Positions 6,914 to 14,371 of a stretch of 33,934 nt of DNA are shown piece after piece (positions within the stretch are counted from its first letter, which is position 1; every line of letters begins with the position of its first letter). The stretch is taken from positions 83,448 through 117,381 of the forward strand of contig ONNS01000001.1 of the NCBI GenBank assembly GCA_900319275.1. Direction: 5' to 3'. The stretch comes from an uncultured Eubacteriales bacterium (GTDB taxonomy: Bacteria > Bacillota > Clostridia > Oscillospirales > Oscillospiraceae). The translations under genes were made by a program, and so were the position numbers. A model generated the notes under the pieces. The model was not told where the DNA came from and did not search any database. It saw only the letters and a program-made list of their open reading frames with translations.

Positions 6914-7485
6914 CGGCGCTGCGCTTCGTTTTTCAGCGGGTCGAACGGCAATGAGTTGACGATCTCGCGTTCGTCCTCGTCCACAATATAGTTGATGTTC
7001 AGATCCACGCCGGAGAGCAAAAGTCCGCCGGGTTTCAGGACGCGCCGACATTCCCGCCAGATGCTCTTCACGTCTTTGACATAGCAGTTCGCGACCGGAT
7101 GAAAAATCAGATCAAAGCTCCCGTCGGCAAAGGGCAGGGGCTTTGTCATGTCACCGCGGACGATTTCGATGCGGTAGCCCTCGCGTTCGGCGACCATGCG
7201 CTCGCTTGCCAGCTGCCGCTCGGAATAGTCGAAAACCGTGCAAACAGCACCGAGCGCGGAGAAGATCGGCATTTGCTGCCCGCCACCGCTGGCCAGACCG
7301 AGAATTTTCTTTCCCTTCAGCGGGCCAAACCAGGCATGGGGTACCGGCTTCGTGGGGGTGAGCAGTACGTCCCAGTCTCCCCGCAGCGCGCGCACATAGC
7401 TTTCATGGTCGATCGGCCGGCCCCATTCCCAGCCTTCCTCGACCCAGCGGTCGATGGTCGCGGCGTTGATATCCTGATAATCCAT
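6733..7485 (-). CDS. Class I SAM-dependent methyltransferase
   Basis: A 250-aa, single-domain soluble enzyme. The SAM-binding loop is KILGLASGGGQQ (about residues 60-71), followed by the acidic strand end VFDYSERQL and a motif IV-like segment GSFDLIFHPVANCYV, then ECRRVLKPGGLLLSG, typical of UbiE/COQ5-type folds. The N-terminal part with INAATIDRWVEEGWEWGRPI matches a group of Firmicutes methyltransferases of unknown substrate. The ATG at 7485 follows GAGGAT. The gene appears complete and ends 33 bp from the element hairpin, so the element inserted just past its stop codon. The substrate is unknown. Confidence 0.9.
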   Translation of the reverse strand: MDYQDINAATIDRWVEEGWEWGRPIDHESYVRALRGDWDVLLTPTKPVPHAWFGPLKGKKILGLASGGGQQMPIFSALGAVCTVFDYSERQLASERMVAEREGYRIEIVRGDMTKPLPFADGSFDLIFHPVANCYVKDVKSIWRECRRVLKPGGLLLSGVDLNINYIVDEDEREIVNSLPFDPLKNEAQRRQLEAADAGMQFSHSLEEQIGGQLEAGFRLLGLYEDTNGTGRLHEMHIPTFLAMRSVRAD

Positions 7486-7534
7486 ACGAAAAATCCTCGT
7501 TCAGAAGAAACATCTTATTTCTGTTGCTTTATAT

Positions 7535-7562
7535 CTTATACCGTCAGGCAAGAACAAGTCAA
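7535..7562 (-). promoter_or_regulatory. Putative promoter of the methyltransferase gene
   Basis: On the minus strand TTGACT (7562-7557) is separated by 16 bp from TATAAG (7540-7535). Both boxes match sigma-70-type consensus at five of six bases. The 5'UTR would be about 40 nt. Confidence 0.6.
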
Positions 7563-7584
7563 GCGCCCGCACCGGAAGGGCCTC

Positions 7585-7613
7585 TTTACTTTGCCGCGCC
7601 GTTTTGCTATAAT
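7585..7613 (+). promoter_or_regulatory. Putative promoter of the threonine-aldolase-like gene
   Basis: TTTACT (7585-7590), a 17-bp spacer and a perfect TATAAT (7608-7613), with the gene starting 31 bp further on. Together with 7535-7562 it makes a back-to-back divergent promoter pair. Confidence 0.7.
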
Positions 7614-7644
7614 CCGAGTTATACGGAAAACAGGGGGCATACGC

Positions 7645-8679
7645 ATGATTCGCTTCAACAACGACTACAACCGCGGCGCGCATCCGGCCATTTTAGAGGC
7701 GCTCGCGGAGACGAATACGACCAGCTACGGCGGCTACGGACAGGATGAGTGGTGCGAGGGCGCCGCCGCGGCCATCCGTAGCGAGCTTGGCGGCGCCGAC
7801 ACCGAGATCCACTTCCTTGTCGGCGGCACGCAGGTCAATTACACCGTGATCGCGGCGGCGCTGCGCCCCTATGAGAGCGTCGTCTGCGCCGACACGGCCC
7901 ATATCCAGGTGCACGAGACCGGCGCCGTTGAAAACAGCGGCCACAAGATCGAGACCGTGCCGAACGTCGACGGCAAGCTGACGGCTGAGGCGGTCCGCGG
8001 CATTGCCGAGGCCTACCGCGTGAGCACGATCCCCGAGCACATCACCGAGCCGAAGTTCGTCTTCCTCTCCATGCCCAGCGAGTACGGGACGATCTACCGC
8101 CTCGACGAGCTGTGCGCGCTGCGCACGGTCTGCGATGAGTACGGGCTCTATCTCTATGTCGATGGGGCGCGCATGGCCTATGGGCTGGGCGCGGCGGACA
8201 GCGACGTGACGCTCGCCGACCTCGCCGCGCTGTGCGACGCTTTCACGATCGGCGGGACGAAATGCGGCGCGCTCTTCGGCGAGGCGCTGGTGCTGAAAAA
8301 CCCGGCGCTGCGGCGGCATTTTCGCAGCTTTATGAAACAAAACGGCGCCCTGCTCGCGAAGGGCTGGCTGCTCGGCCTGCAATTTGCGACGCTCTTTGAG
8401 AACGGCCGCTATTTCGAGCTCGGCCGTCGGGCCGACGCGCTCGCGATGCGCCTCAAGGCCGCGTGCGAGGCGAAGGGCCTGCCGCTCTATATGCCGAACA
8501 GCACCAACCAGCAGTTTGTCGTGCTGACCGACGCGCAGAAGGCGGCGCTCGCGAGAGATTTCATCTTTGAAGAAGAGGGCCAGGTGCCCGACGGCCGCTC
8601 GATCGTCCGCTTCTGCACGAGCTGGGCCAATACCGATGAGGAAGTCGACGCCCTCTGCCGCGCGATCGCGGCGCTTTGA
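7645..8679 (+). CDS. Low-specificity threonine aldolase / beta-eliminating-lyase-family PLP enzyme
   Basis: PLP enzyme likely to cleave L-threonine or allo-threonine to glycine and acetaldehyde. From ATG 7645 (AGGGGG just upstream) it is 344 aa, the usual size. Visible fold type I landmarks: the phosphate-binding region LVGGTQVNYTVI (58-70), a stacking His90 in AHIQVHETGA, the pyridine-N Asp173 with Arg176 in YVDGARMAYG, and Schiff-base Lys206 in TIGGTKCGALFG. The upstream open frame (from 7099) is antisense to the methyltransferase and lacks a ribosome site, so it was not used. Related aromatic-amino-acid lyases share this fold, so the exact substrate is less certain than the family. Confidence 0.88.
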   Translation: MIRFNNDYNRGAHPAILEALAETNTTSYGGYGQDEWCEGAAAAIRSELGGADTEIHFLVGGTQVNYTVIAAALRPYESVVCADTAHIQVHETGAVENSGHKIETVPNVDGKLTAEAVRGIAEAYRVSTIPEHITEPKFVFLSMPSEYGTIYRLDELCALRTVCDEYGLYLYVDGARMAYGLGAADSDVTLADLAALCDAFTIGGTKCGALFGEALVLKNPALRRHFRSFMKQNGALLAKGWLLGLQFATLFENGRYFELGRRADALAMRLKAACEAKGLPLYMPNSTNQQFVVLTDAQKAALARDFIFEEEGQVPDGRSIVRFCTSWANTDEEVDALCRAIAAL

Positions 8680-8723
8680 GGGAATCAAAAGAATAGAGAA
8701 AAAGCAGGTTTTTGTATTGTTCT

Positions 8724-8876
8724 GTAGGGGTCGGCGCCCTCGACGACCCGGCGGAATACCGATACAACAATCAAAATGGGTTGGGCGAATTCGTGACAAC
8801 AGTTGTTCCGAATTCGCCCAGCCCATTTATTATGTGTATCGCCTTTATGCCGGGCGGCCGCGAGGGCCGCCCCTAC
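8724..8876. repeat. 153-bp palindromic repeat, MITE-like
   Basis: The ends are inverted copies, GTAGGGG (8724-8730) and CCCCTAC (8870-8876). The similarity continues inwards (CGGCGCCCTCG..., CGATACA, AAATGGG) with small gaps. The core is a 20-bp stem (8774-8793 with 8809-8828, one T-G wobble) with a 15-bp loop. It fills most of the 227-bp gap between the convergent threonine-aldolase and helicase genes and may also terminate both. No transposase frame is present, so it would be non-autonomous. GTAGGGGCGG-type palindromes are, from memory, common in Oscillospirales genomes. Confidence 0.7.
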
Positions 8877-8906
8877 GGGCAGATACCCGCATTTTGCGTT
8901 CTGTCG

Positions 8907-11249
8907 TTATAATGGAAACAGTTCGGCGGCACGGGCGATCTCCCGGATGCGCTTCTTCATGCCTTCGACGTCCAGCACGCCGCAGGCAAAGCCCTTGCGC
9001 ACGAGCTCCTCGGGCAGATACTCGTCGTACTTGTCGAAGACCGGGAGCTCCTTCGGGAACAGCAGCTCGAGCGGGGAGAAGTCGACCTCGGCCTCCTCCT
9101 TCAGGATCTGAAAGAATTCCTCGGGGCTGACGCCGATCGTAAACTGCATGAAGTAGGGCCGTGCCGAGTTGAAGCCGCGCAGACCGAGGCGCGCGGCGCA
9201 GCGGATGCGCAGAAAGCGCTCGAGCGCCAGAAAGGCGTAGCTGCCCAGCCAGGGGAACAGACAGTACATCTGCCCGCCGAGCGGTACAAGTGGGCAGTCG
9301 GCGAGCCCTGAGCGCGCGGCGCTGTCGCGAAACTGCCGCAGCCGCGCGGCGGCGTTGGGGCGCAAATAGCCGTAGCTGCGGCTGCCTTTCAGGATCTCGC
9401 GCATTTTTTCCAGAATACGCGTGTGGATGTCCCCGGCCACGTCGCCGAAATAGGCAGGGATGCTGCCCTTGACCGGGTAGCAGTAGACCTCGTGGCGCTG
9501 CACGTCCACGTCCTCGACGACCCAGACGTGACCTGCGATCGCGATCTTGTCGCCGATCGGGGGCGGCTTGACGATCGTGCCGAGCTCCTGCGAGTCGCAG
9601 CGGACCGAATATTCCTCGTTCTCCTGGAACACGGCGAAGAACTTGAAGTTGTTGACGACGCGCTCGCCCGCGAGCCCCACAATCAGCCCGCCGTTCTCGG
9701 TGCGCTGCAGCTGGTCGGTCTCGATCAGATGGGTCAGCAGCAGCTTATAGTCGTCCTGCGTGATGTTCCGAAACGGCGCGAGCGTCAGCACGCGCGAGGC
9801 GAGCTCCGCCGCCGTCATCTCGCCGAGCGAGGCGAGCGTGCTCATGGTCTGGTGGTATAAAAGACTGTAGGGCAGCCGCCCCTCGCGCGGCGGCTCGACC
9901 CAGTGGTCCTCGATGTACAGCTGCACCAGCGCAATGGCCTGCAGCAGCTTCCAGGGGACGGTCTCGGGCAGCACGGCGCGCGCCTCGGCGTGCTCCTCGC
10001 GCAGCACGAACCACATCTCTTCGGGATCGCCTCGGCGGCCCGTGCGGCCCATGCGCTGCAGAAAGGCCGAGACCGTAAACGGCGCGTCGATCTGGAAGGC
10101 GCGCTCGAGCTTGCCGATGTCGATGCCGAGCTCGAGCGTGGCCGTGGTGCAGGTCGTCAGCGCGCTGTCCTCGTCCTTCATGGCGTACTCGGCGCTCTCG
10201 CGGTAGGCCGAGGAGAGATTGCCGTGATGGATCAGAAAGCGGTCGCTCTCGTGCCGGGCCTCGCAGTAGCCGCGCAGCGTCGAGGTCACCTCCTCGCACT
10301 CCTCGCGCGAGTTCGAGAACACCAGACATTTGCGTCCGCGCGTGTGCTCATAGATATAGGCGTAACCGGGGTCGGCCATGATCGGGGCCGCGTCGCTCGC
10401 CGTCTCGTCGGTGGGCGCAAGGGCGGCGACCGCCTCCGCCTTGCGGCCGGGAACCGGAAGGTCCGCGGCAGGGGCGGCGGGCAGCACCTGCGCCGCCGCG
10501 GCAGGGGCAGGCGGCGATTCTTCCTCGGGCATGTCGGCGGCCTGGGGCGGCGTCTTGTAAAAGTGCTCCATCGAGAGGCGCCACTTCATGCCCGGCGCTT
10601 CAAAGCGCGGAATCACGGTGCGGCGGCCCGTCCCGGCGGCGAGCAGCGCGCCCACGGCCGCCGGATCGCCGATCGTGGCCGAAAGACCGATGCGCCGCGG
10701 CTCGACGCCGGCCATGCGCGACAGCCGCTCGATCAGACAGAAGGTCTGCATCCCGCGGTCGCCGCGCAGAAAGGAATGGATCTCGTCGATCACGATAAAG
10801 CGCAGGTCGCCGAACAGCCGGGGGATCTCCCCGTGGCGGCGCAGCAGCATGGCCTCCAGCGATTCGGGCGTGATCTGCAGAATACCCGAGGGATTTTTCA
10901 TCAGCTTGCGCTTGTGCGACTCGGCCACGTCGCCGTGCCAGTGCCAGAGCGGCAGCTCGGCCTCCTCCAGCAGGTCGGTCAGACGCAGAAACTGGTCGTT
11001 GATCAGGGCCTTCAGCGGCGCGATGTACAGGCAGCCGACCGTGGCCGAGGGCTTCTCGCTCAGCAGTGTGATGATCGGGAAAAAGGCCGCCTCGGTCTTT
11101 CCCGCCGCGGTCGAGGCGCACAGCAGCACGTGGTCCTCGCTGTTGAAAATCGCCTCGCCCGCCGCCACCTGGATGCCGCGCAGCGTCTGCCAGCTGCTGC
11201 GGTAGATATAGTCCTGCACAAACGGGGCATAGCGTGAAAAAACGTCCAT
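8907..11249 (-). CDS. Lhr-like / BrxH-type superfamily II DNA helicase
   Basis: ATP-dependent DNA helicase, 780 aa. Motifs in order: Walker A ASTAAGKTEA (Lys51), motif Ia IAPLKALINDQ, motif II DEIH (155-158), motif III SATIG (190-194), motif V region TATLELGIDIG, and motif VI QRMGRTGRRG (398-407). An Ala/Pro-rich low-complexity linker (about 236-290) separates the RecA-like lobes. The C-terminal 350 residues are of the Lhr/BrxH kind (GDKIAIAGHVWVVEDVD). The ATG at 11249 has GGAGGGG and is 15 bp from the stop of the ATPase gene. The association with a BrxD-like ATPase points to a BrxHI-type helicase of a defence-related complex rather than the repair helicase Lhr. Confidence 0.9.
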   Translation of the reverse strand: MDVFSRYAPFVQDYIYRSSWQTLRGIQVAAGEAIFNSEDHVLLCASTAAGKTEAAFFPIITLLSEKPSATVGCLYIAPLKALINDQFLRLTDLLEEAELPLWHWHGDVAESHKRKLMKNPSGILQITPESLEAMLLRRHGEIPRLFGDLRFIVIDEIHSFLRGDRGMQTFCLIERLSRMAGVEPRRIGLSATIGDPAAVGALLAAGTGRRTVIPRFEAPGMKWRLSMEHFYKTPPQAADMPEEESPPAPAAAAQVLPAAPAADLPVPGRKAEAVAALAPTDETASDAAPIMADPGYAYIYEHTRGRKCLVFSNSREECEEVTSTLRGYCEARHESDRFLIHHGNLSSAYRESAEYAMKDEDSALTTCTTATLELGIDIGKLERAFQIDAPFTVSAFLQRMGRTGRRGDPEEMWFVLREEHAEARAVLPETVPWKLLQAIALVQLYIEDHWVEPPREGRLPYSLLYHQTMSTLASLGEMTAAELASRVLTLAPFRNITQDDYKLLLTHLIETDQLQRTENGGLIVGLAGERVVNNFKFFAVFQENEEYSVRCDSQELGTIVKPPPIGDKIAIAGHVWVVEDVDVQRHEVYCYPVKGSIPAYFGDVAGDIHTRILEKMREILKGSRSYGYLRPNAAARLRQFRDSAARSGLADCPLVPLGGQMYCLFPWLGSYAFLALERFLRIRCAARLGLRGFNSARPYFMQFTIGVSPEEFFQILKEEAEVDFSPLELLFPKELPVFDKYDEYLPEELVRKGFACGVLDVEGMKKRIREIARAAELFPL

Positions 11250-11264
11250 AAGCTTTCCCCTCCG

Positions 11265-12593
11265 CTATACGGTGAATTCCGCCAGCTCGTCGGTCGTCTC
11301 GTCGCTGACGGCTTCGGATCTGGCATAGGAGAATTCCTCGCTGTGGAGCAGCGCCTCGGCGCTCAGATCGGGGTGCTGATAGAGGATGTCCAGCAGCTCG
11401 ATGAAATCGCGGATGATCTCGCGCGGTGTGATGCGCGTGTCGGCGCCGACGCGCCCGTATTCGATGCGAATGAAGACCTCCAGCTCGTCCTCGCTGATCG
11501 TGCGCGTGTAGTCGTAGAGCCCGGCGTGCATATCGGCCAGCTTTTCGGTCAGCACCAGCATCTCCTCGGCGGTCAGCGCCTCCAGCCGGATGACCGGGGA
11601 GAGCAGGTCGCGCGCGCCCTCGCGGCTGAACTTGCCCTCGGCGAGCCGCGAGGACAGCGCCTCATAGCTGTAGACGCCGCGGCGTCTGTCCTCGATGCAC
11701 TGCGGCGTGCCGCTGAGGATAAAGCCGATGCCGCGCGCCTTGCCCTGCAGCGCGTCGTTGTAGATCGTCAGGATCTTTTCATAGTTGCTGTTGCGCGTGA
11801 TGCTGTTCGGGATCTTATAGATGTTCACCAGCTCGTCGATCAGCACCAGCAGTCCCTGATAGCCCGCCTGCCGGAAGAACACCGCGAAGAGCTTGAGATA
11901 ATCGTACCAGTCGTCGTCGGTGATGATCGCGTTGACGCCAAGCTCACGCTTCGCCTCACTGCGTGTCGGGTATTCGCCGCGAAACCAGCGCAGAACACGC
12001 GCCTTGGTGTCCTCGTCGCCGTGGATGCTGCTCTCGTAGTAGAGCGAGAGCAGGCGGGCAAAGTCGAAGCCGTGCACCAGCTCGTTCATACCGGAAATGA
12101 CCGTGTAGATCTCCCGGCTGACGAGCCGTGCGAAAGCCTCGCTGTCAGTCGCAAGACCCGATTCGGCTGCAGCCTTCGCCTGCACCGAGCTGATCCAGCG
12201 GTCGAGCAGCAGCATCAACGCGCCGCCCTCGGGCCGGGTCTTGGTTGAAAGGTTGCCGATCAGCTCGCGGTAAGTCGCGAGGCCCTGCCCGCGCGTGCCG
12301 GTCATGCGCCGCTCGGGCGAGAGGTCGGCGTCGGCCACGACAAAGCCGCGGTCCATCGCGTAATTGCGGATCGTCTGCAGCAGGAAGCTTTTGCCGCTGC
12401 CGTACTTGCCCATGATGAAGCGGAAGGACGCGCCGCCCTCGGCGATGATGTCGATGTCGTGCAGCAGCGCGCTGATCTCGTTTTTGCGGCCCACCGTCAC
12501 ATAGGGCAGACCGATGCGCGGCACGACGCCGCCCTTGAGAGAATTCAAAACCGCCTGCGCAATGCGCCGCGGGACTTTGGTTTTCGGTTCCAT
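11265..12593 (-). CDS. BrxD-like (DUF2791) P-loop ATPase
   Basis: A 442-aa AAA/STAND-like ATPase of the DUF2791 family, which contains BrxD of type 2 BREX (Pgl) systems. Opening RIAQAVLNSLKGGVVPRIGLPYVTVGR is followed by Walker A GKYGSGKS (62-69, Lys68), Walker B LLVLIDE (Asp253-Glu254) and a sensor-like FILSGTPQ. The C-terminal part is helical with an acidic tail. The start at 12593 follows AGGAGA. Gaps of 18 bp upstream and 15 bp downstream make it the middle gene of a tight operon with the TerB-like protein and the helicase. It probably loads or powers the helicase on DNA. The family is confident; a defence role is inferred from relatives. Confidence 0.87.
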   Translation of the reverse strand: MEPKTKVPRRIAQAVLNSLKGGVVPRIGLPYVTVGRKNEISALLHDIDIIAEGGASFRFIMGKYGSGKSFLLQTIRNYAMDRGFVVADADLSPERRMTGTRGQGLATYRELIGNLSTKTRPEGGALMLLLDRWISSVQAKAAAESGLATDSEAFARLVSREIYTVISGMNELVHGFDFARLLSLYYESSIHGDEDTKARVLRWFRGEYPTRSEAKRELGVNAIITDDDWYDYLKLFAVFFRQAGYQGLLVLIDELVNIYKIPNSITRNSNYEKILTIYNDALQGKARGIGFILSGTPQCIEDRRRGVYSYEALSSRLAEGKFSREGARDLLSPVIRLEALTAEEMLVLTEKLADMHAGLYDYTRTISEDELEVFIRIEYGRVGADTRITPREIIRDFIELLDILYQHPDLSAEALLHSEEFSYARSEAVSDETTDELAEFTV

Positions 12594-12611
12594 AGTTGTC
12601 TCCTGTAGCTT

Positions 12612-14153
12612 TTATCCGAAGATACTAAGCAAGTCTTCCCGGTAATCTTCCACGACGGCATAGCCGTCGCCGCCGTCGGATTCGAGCACTGTGTCGCCGA
12701 TCAGCTCGAACAGCTTTTCGTTGATGCTGTCAGCCAGCAGCGAGGGGAAAAGCCGCCGTTCGCTCGTAAAGGATTGCCAGGGCTCTCCCTCCAGCAGCAA
12801 CAGCAGAAACTGTCGTTCGTCCTCCGTCAGTCCGGCGGGCGGTGCGGCTCTGTGCTCTGTTTCATGCGCCGGTTCGGACGGCAACACAGCGGCCTCTGCC
12901 GGCGCGCGCACGGTCTCCGTCTCGATCGGAGAGAGCGCGGCGTTCTCCGGTTCGTCCTCTTCGATCAGCAGGCGCTCCATCGTCAGCGCGGCGTCCGAGC
13001 GGATGCCCGAGAGCAGGCTGCGGTCGACGGATACGGCCGGGCGGCTGGCCTGTTTTCGTTCCTGATAATAATCCTCCACCGCGCGCTGCACGGTCTTCAG
13101 CGTGCGCTTTTTCAGGCCGTTGGGCTTGAGCGGGCGGGCAAAGCCGAAGACCTCGCGCGCGATCCGCTCGCCCTCGTGCAGCAGCTCGCCCATCGCGGCG
13201 GATTTGCCGGGCTGCTTGCCGCTGACGCCCAGACACTCGCAGCGCCAGCGGCCAAAGCGGCAGATATAACGCCGCACGTCGTCGATCTCCACCGTGGCGT
13301 CGGGGTGCTTTTGCGTTTCGATGAATACGGCGTTTCGGAACATCTGATAGGGGATTTCCCCGGCGACGCCGCAGAAGAGCTCCTGAAAGCTCGTTGTTCC
13401 GCGCTCGGCCTCGCTCGTGCAGACGGCCCGGTACACGCGCGAGAGCGCCTCGCGGCAGACTTCGCCCTGCGCCTTGTAGAAGGGCGAGCGGGTCACGTCG
13501 TAGCTCGAAACGGCGCTGAGCGCGTCGAAAACCTCATCAGAGCCGTACTTGTCGGGGTATTTCAGCGCCGCGCGCAGCCGATCGGTGCGCCGCACCTCGT
13601 CAAAGGCGCGCGCAACATAGCGCTCATCCAGCGCGTAGTACACCGCGAAGTCCCGCAGCCAGATATCGAGATAGTCTGTCAGCACGCGCTCACGGTAGTG
13701 CTGCCGCAGCGCCTCGAGCGCCTCAAAGCCCTCCGCGGGAGAGTTTACGCCGATGCAGCCGAGCAGCTCGTAAGCGTAGAGAAATTTGAACGAGAGCGGC
13801 GCGTCGGTGTACGCCCCGCGGCGCAGCCGGGTGCGCCAGCCGAAGTAGCCCTCCAGCACCTTTGTCGGCAGGGCGCGATAGGTTGTGTAATAGGATTGAA
13901 AGTTGCCGGTATAGATTTCGTCGCTCTCGCGATCGGCATAGCGCAGCGCGTCCTCGCGGAAGATCCGCGCGCGCTGGGTCAGCGAGTGCTGCAGATCAAA
14001 GTCCAGCTGTCCGAAGGCCGGCCGCGGCCGCTCGGCGGCGGGGGAACGCTCGGGCAGCGGCGTCGGGCGCGGTGGGATGGCCTGCGCGGTGTAGACGACT
14101 TCCTTGTCAATATGTTTGATGATATCTATGTCAATTGTCTCCATGTCCGCCAT
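12612..14153 (-). CDS. TerB-N / TerB-C domain protein
   Basis: A 513-aa soluble protein. Residues about 60-280 resemble the TerB-N domain (SYYTTYRALPTKVLEGYFGWRTRLRRG, then FLYAYELLGCIGV, typical of TerB-N). The C-terminal 130 residues (LTEDERQFLLLLLEGEPWQSF...FPSLLADSINEKLFELIGDTVLE) resemble TerB-C. Between them lies a Cys-containing segment and an acidic, Pro/Ala-rich linker. TerB-N/TerB-C proteins are known partners of DUF2791 ATPases and Lhr-like helicases in gene neighbourhoods predicted to act in DNA defence. The start chosen is ATG 14153, where AAGGGG has good spacing; the frame also has a GTG at 14162 inside that site. It heads the operon. Confidence 0.82.
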   Translation of the reverse strand: MADMETIDIDIIKHIDKEVVYTAQAIPPRPTPLPERSPAAERPRPAFGQLDFDLQHSLTQRARIFREDALRYADRESDEIYTGNFQSYYTTYRALPTKVLEGYFGWRTRLRRGAYTDAPLSFKFLYAYELLGCIGVNSPAEGFEALEALRQHYRERVLTDYLDIWLRDFAVYYALDERYVARAFDEVRRTDRLRAALKYPDKYGSDEVFDALSAVSSYDVTRSPFYKAQGEVCREALSRVYRAVCTSEAERGTTSFQELFCGVAGEIPYQMFRNAVFIETQKHPDATVEIDDVRRYICRFGRWRCECLGVSGKQPGKSAAMGELLHEGERIAREVFGFARPLKPNGLKKRTLKTVQRAVEDYYQERKQASRPAVSVDRSLLSGIRSDAALTMERLLIEEDEPENAALSPIETETVRAPAEAAVLPSEPAHETEHRAAPPAGLTEDERQFLLLLLEGEPWQSFTSERRLFPSLLADSINEKLFELIGDTVLESDGGDGYAVVEDYREDLLSIFG

Positions 14154-14204
14154 GGCCGTCACCCCTTTCCATGCGCACAGCAGAATAATTCTTTAACACA
14201 TCAT

Positions 14205-14232
14205 ATTATACCGGGAAAATCGGGAATATCAA
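14205..14232 (-). promoter_or_regulatory. Promoter of the TerB-BrxD-helicase operon
   Basis: On the minus strand TTGATA (14232-14227), a 16-bp spacer and a perfect TATAAT (14210-14205) lie about 50 bp upstream of the first start codon. This is the only clear promoter for the three genes. Confidence 0.68.
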
Positions 14233-14270
14233 GTGTGCAATTTTATGTGGAAAAAACCGCAGACAGGATG

Positions 14271-14276
14271 TATAAT
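14271..14276 (+). promoter_or_regulatory. Possible -10 box for the mnmA operon
   Basis: A perfect TATAAT lies 42 bp before the short leader ORF and 92 bp before mnmA. No good -35 box is seen at 16-18 bp, so the call rests on the -10 box and the divergent arrangement with the TerB operon promoter. Confidence 0.4.
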
Positions 14277-14317
14277 ATATCAATTAAGAAGCTGCACGCA
14301 AGGAAGAGAGCGTAACC

Positions 14318-14371
14318 ATGACAGAAAAAAAGATAATTTTATGTATTTGCCGCGGAAGGAGTCTGCCATGA
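14318..14371 (+). CDS. Possible 17-aa leader peptide upstream of mnmA
   Basis: The ATG at 14318 is preceded by AGGAAGAGAG and opens a 17-codon frame reading MTEKKIILCICRGRSLP. It stops with TGA at 14369-14371, overlapping the mnmA ATG (14368). The ATGA overlap and ribosome site suggest translation coupled to mnmA. The Cys-Ile-Cys codons are notable because MnmA uses sulfur delivered from cysteine. It could also be a chance frame. Confidence 0.38.
   Translation: MTEKKIILCICRGRSLP

Noticed and set aside
9903-11237. 444-aa plus-strand open frame opposite the helicase gene
   Set aside because: Shadow of a GC-rich coding region; Arg/Gly/His-rich composition without motifs.
12774-14315. 513-aa plus-strand open frame opposite the TerB-like gene
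   Set aside because: Antisense shadow; it runs across the promoter region of the real operon and lacks a ribosome site.
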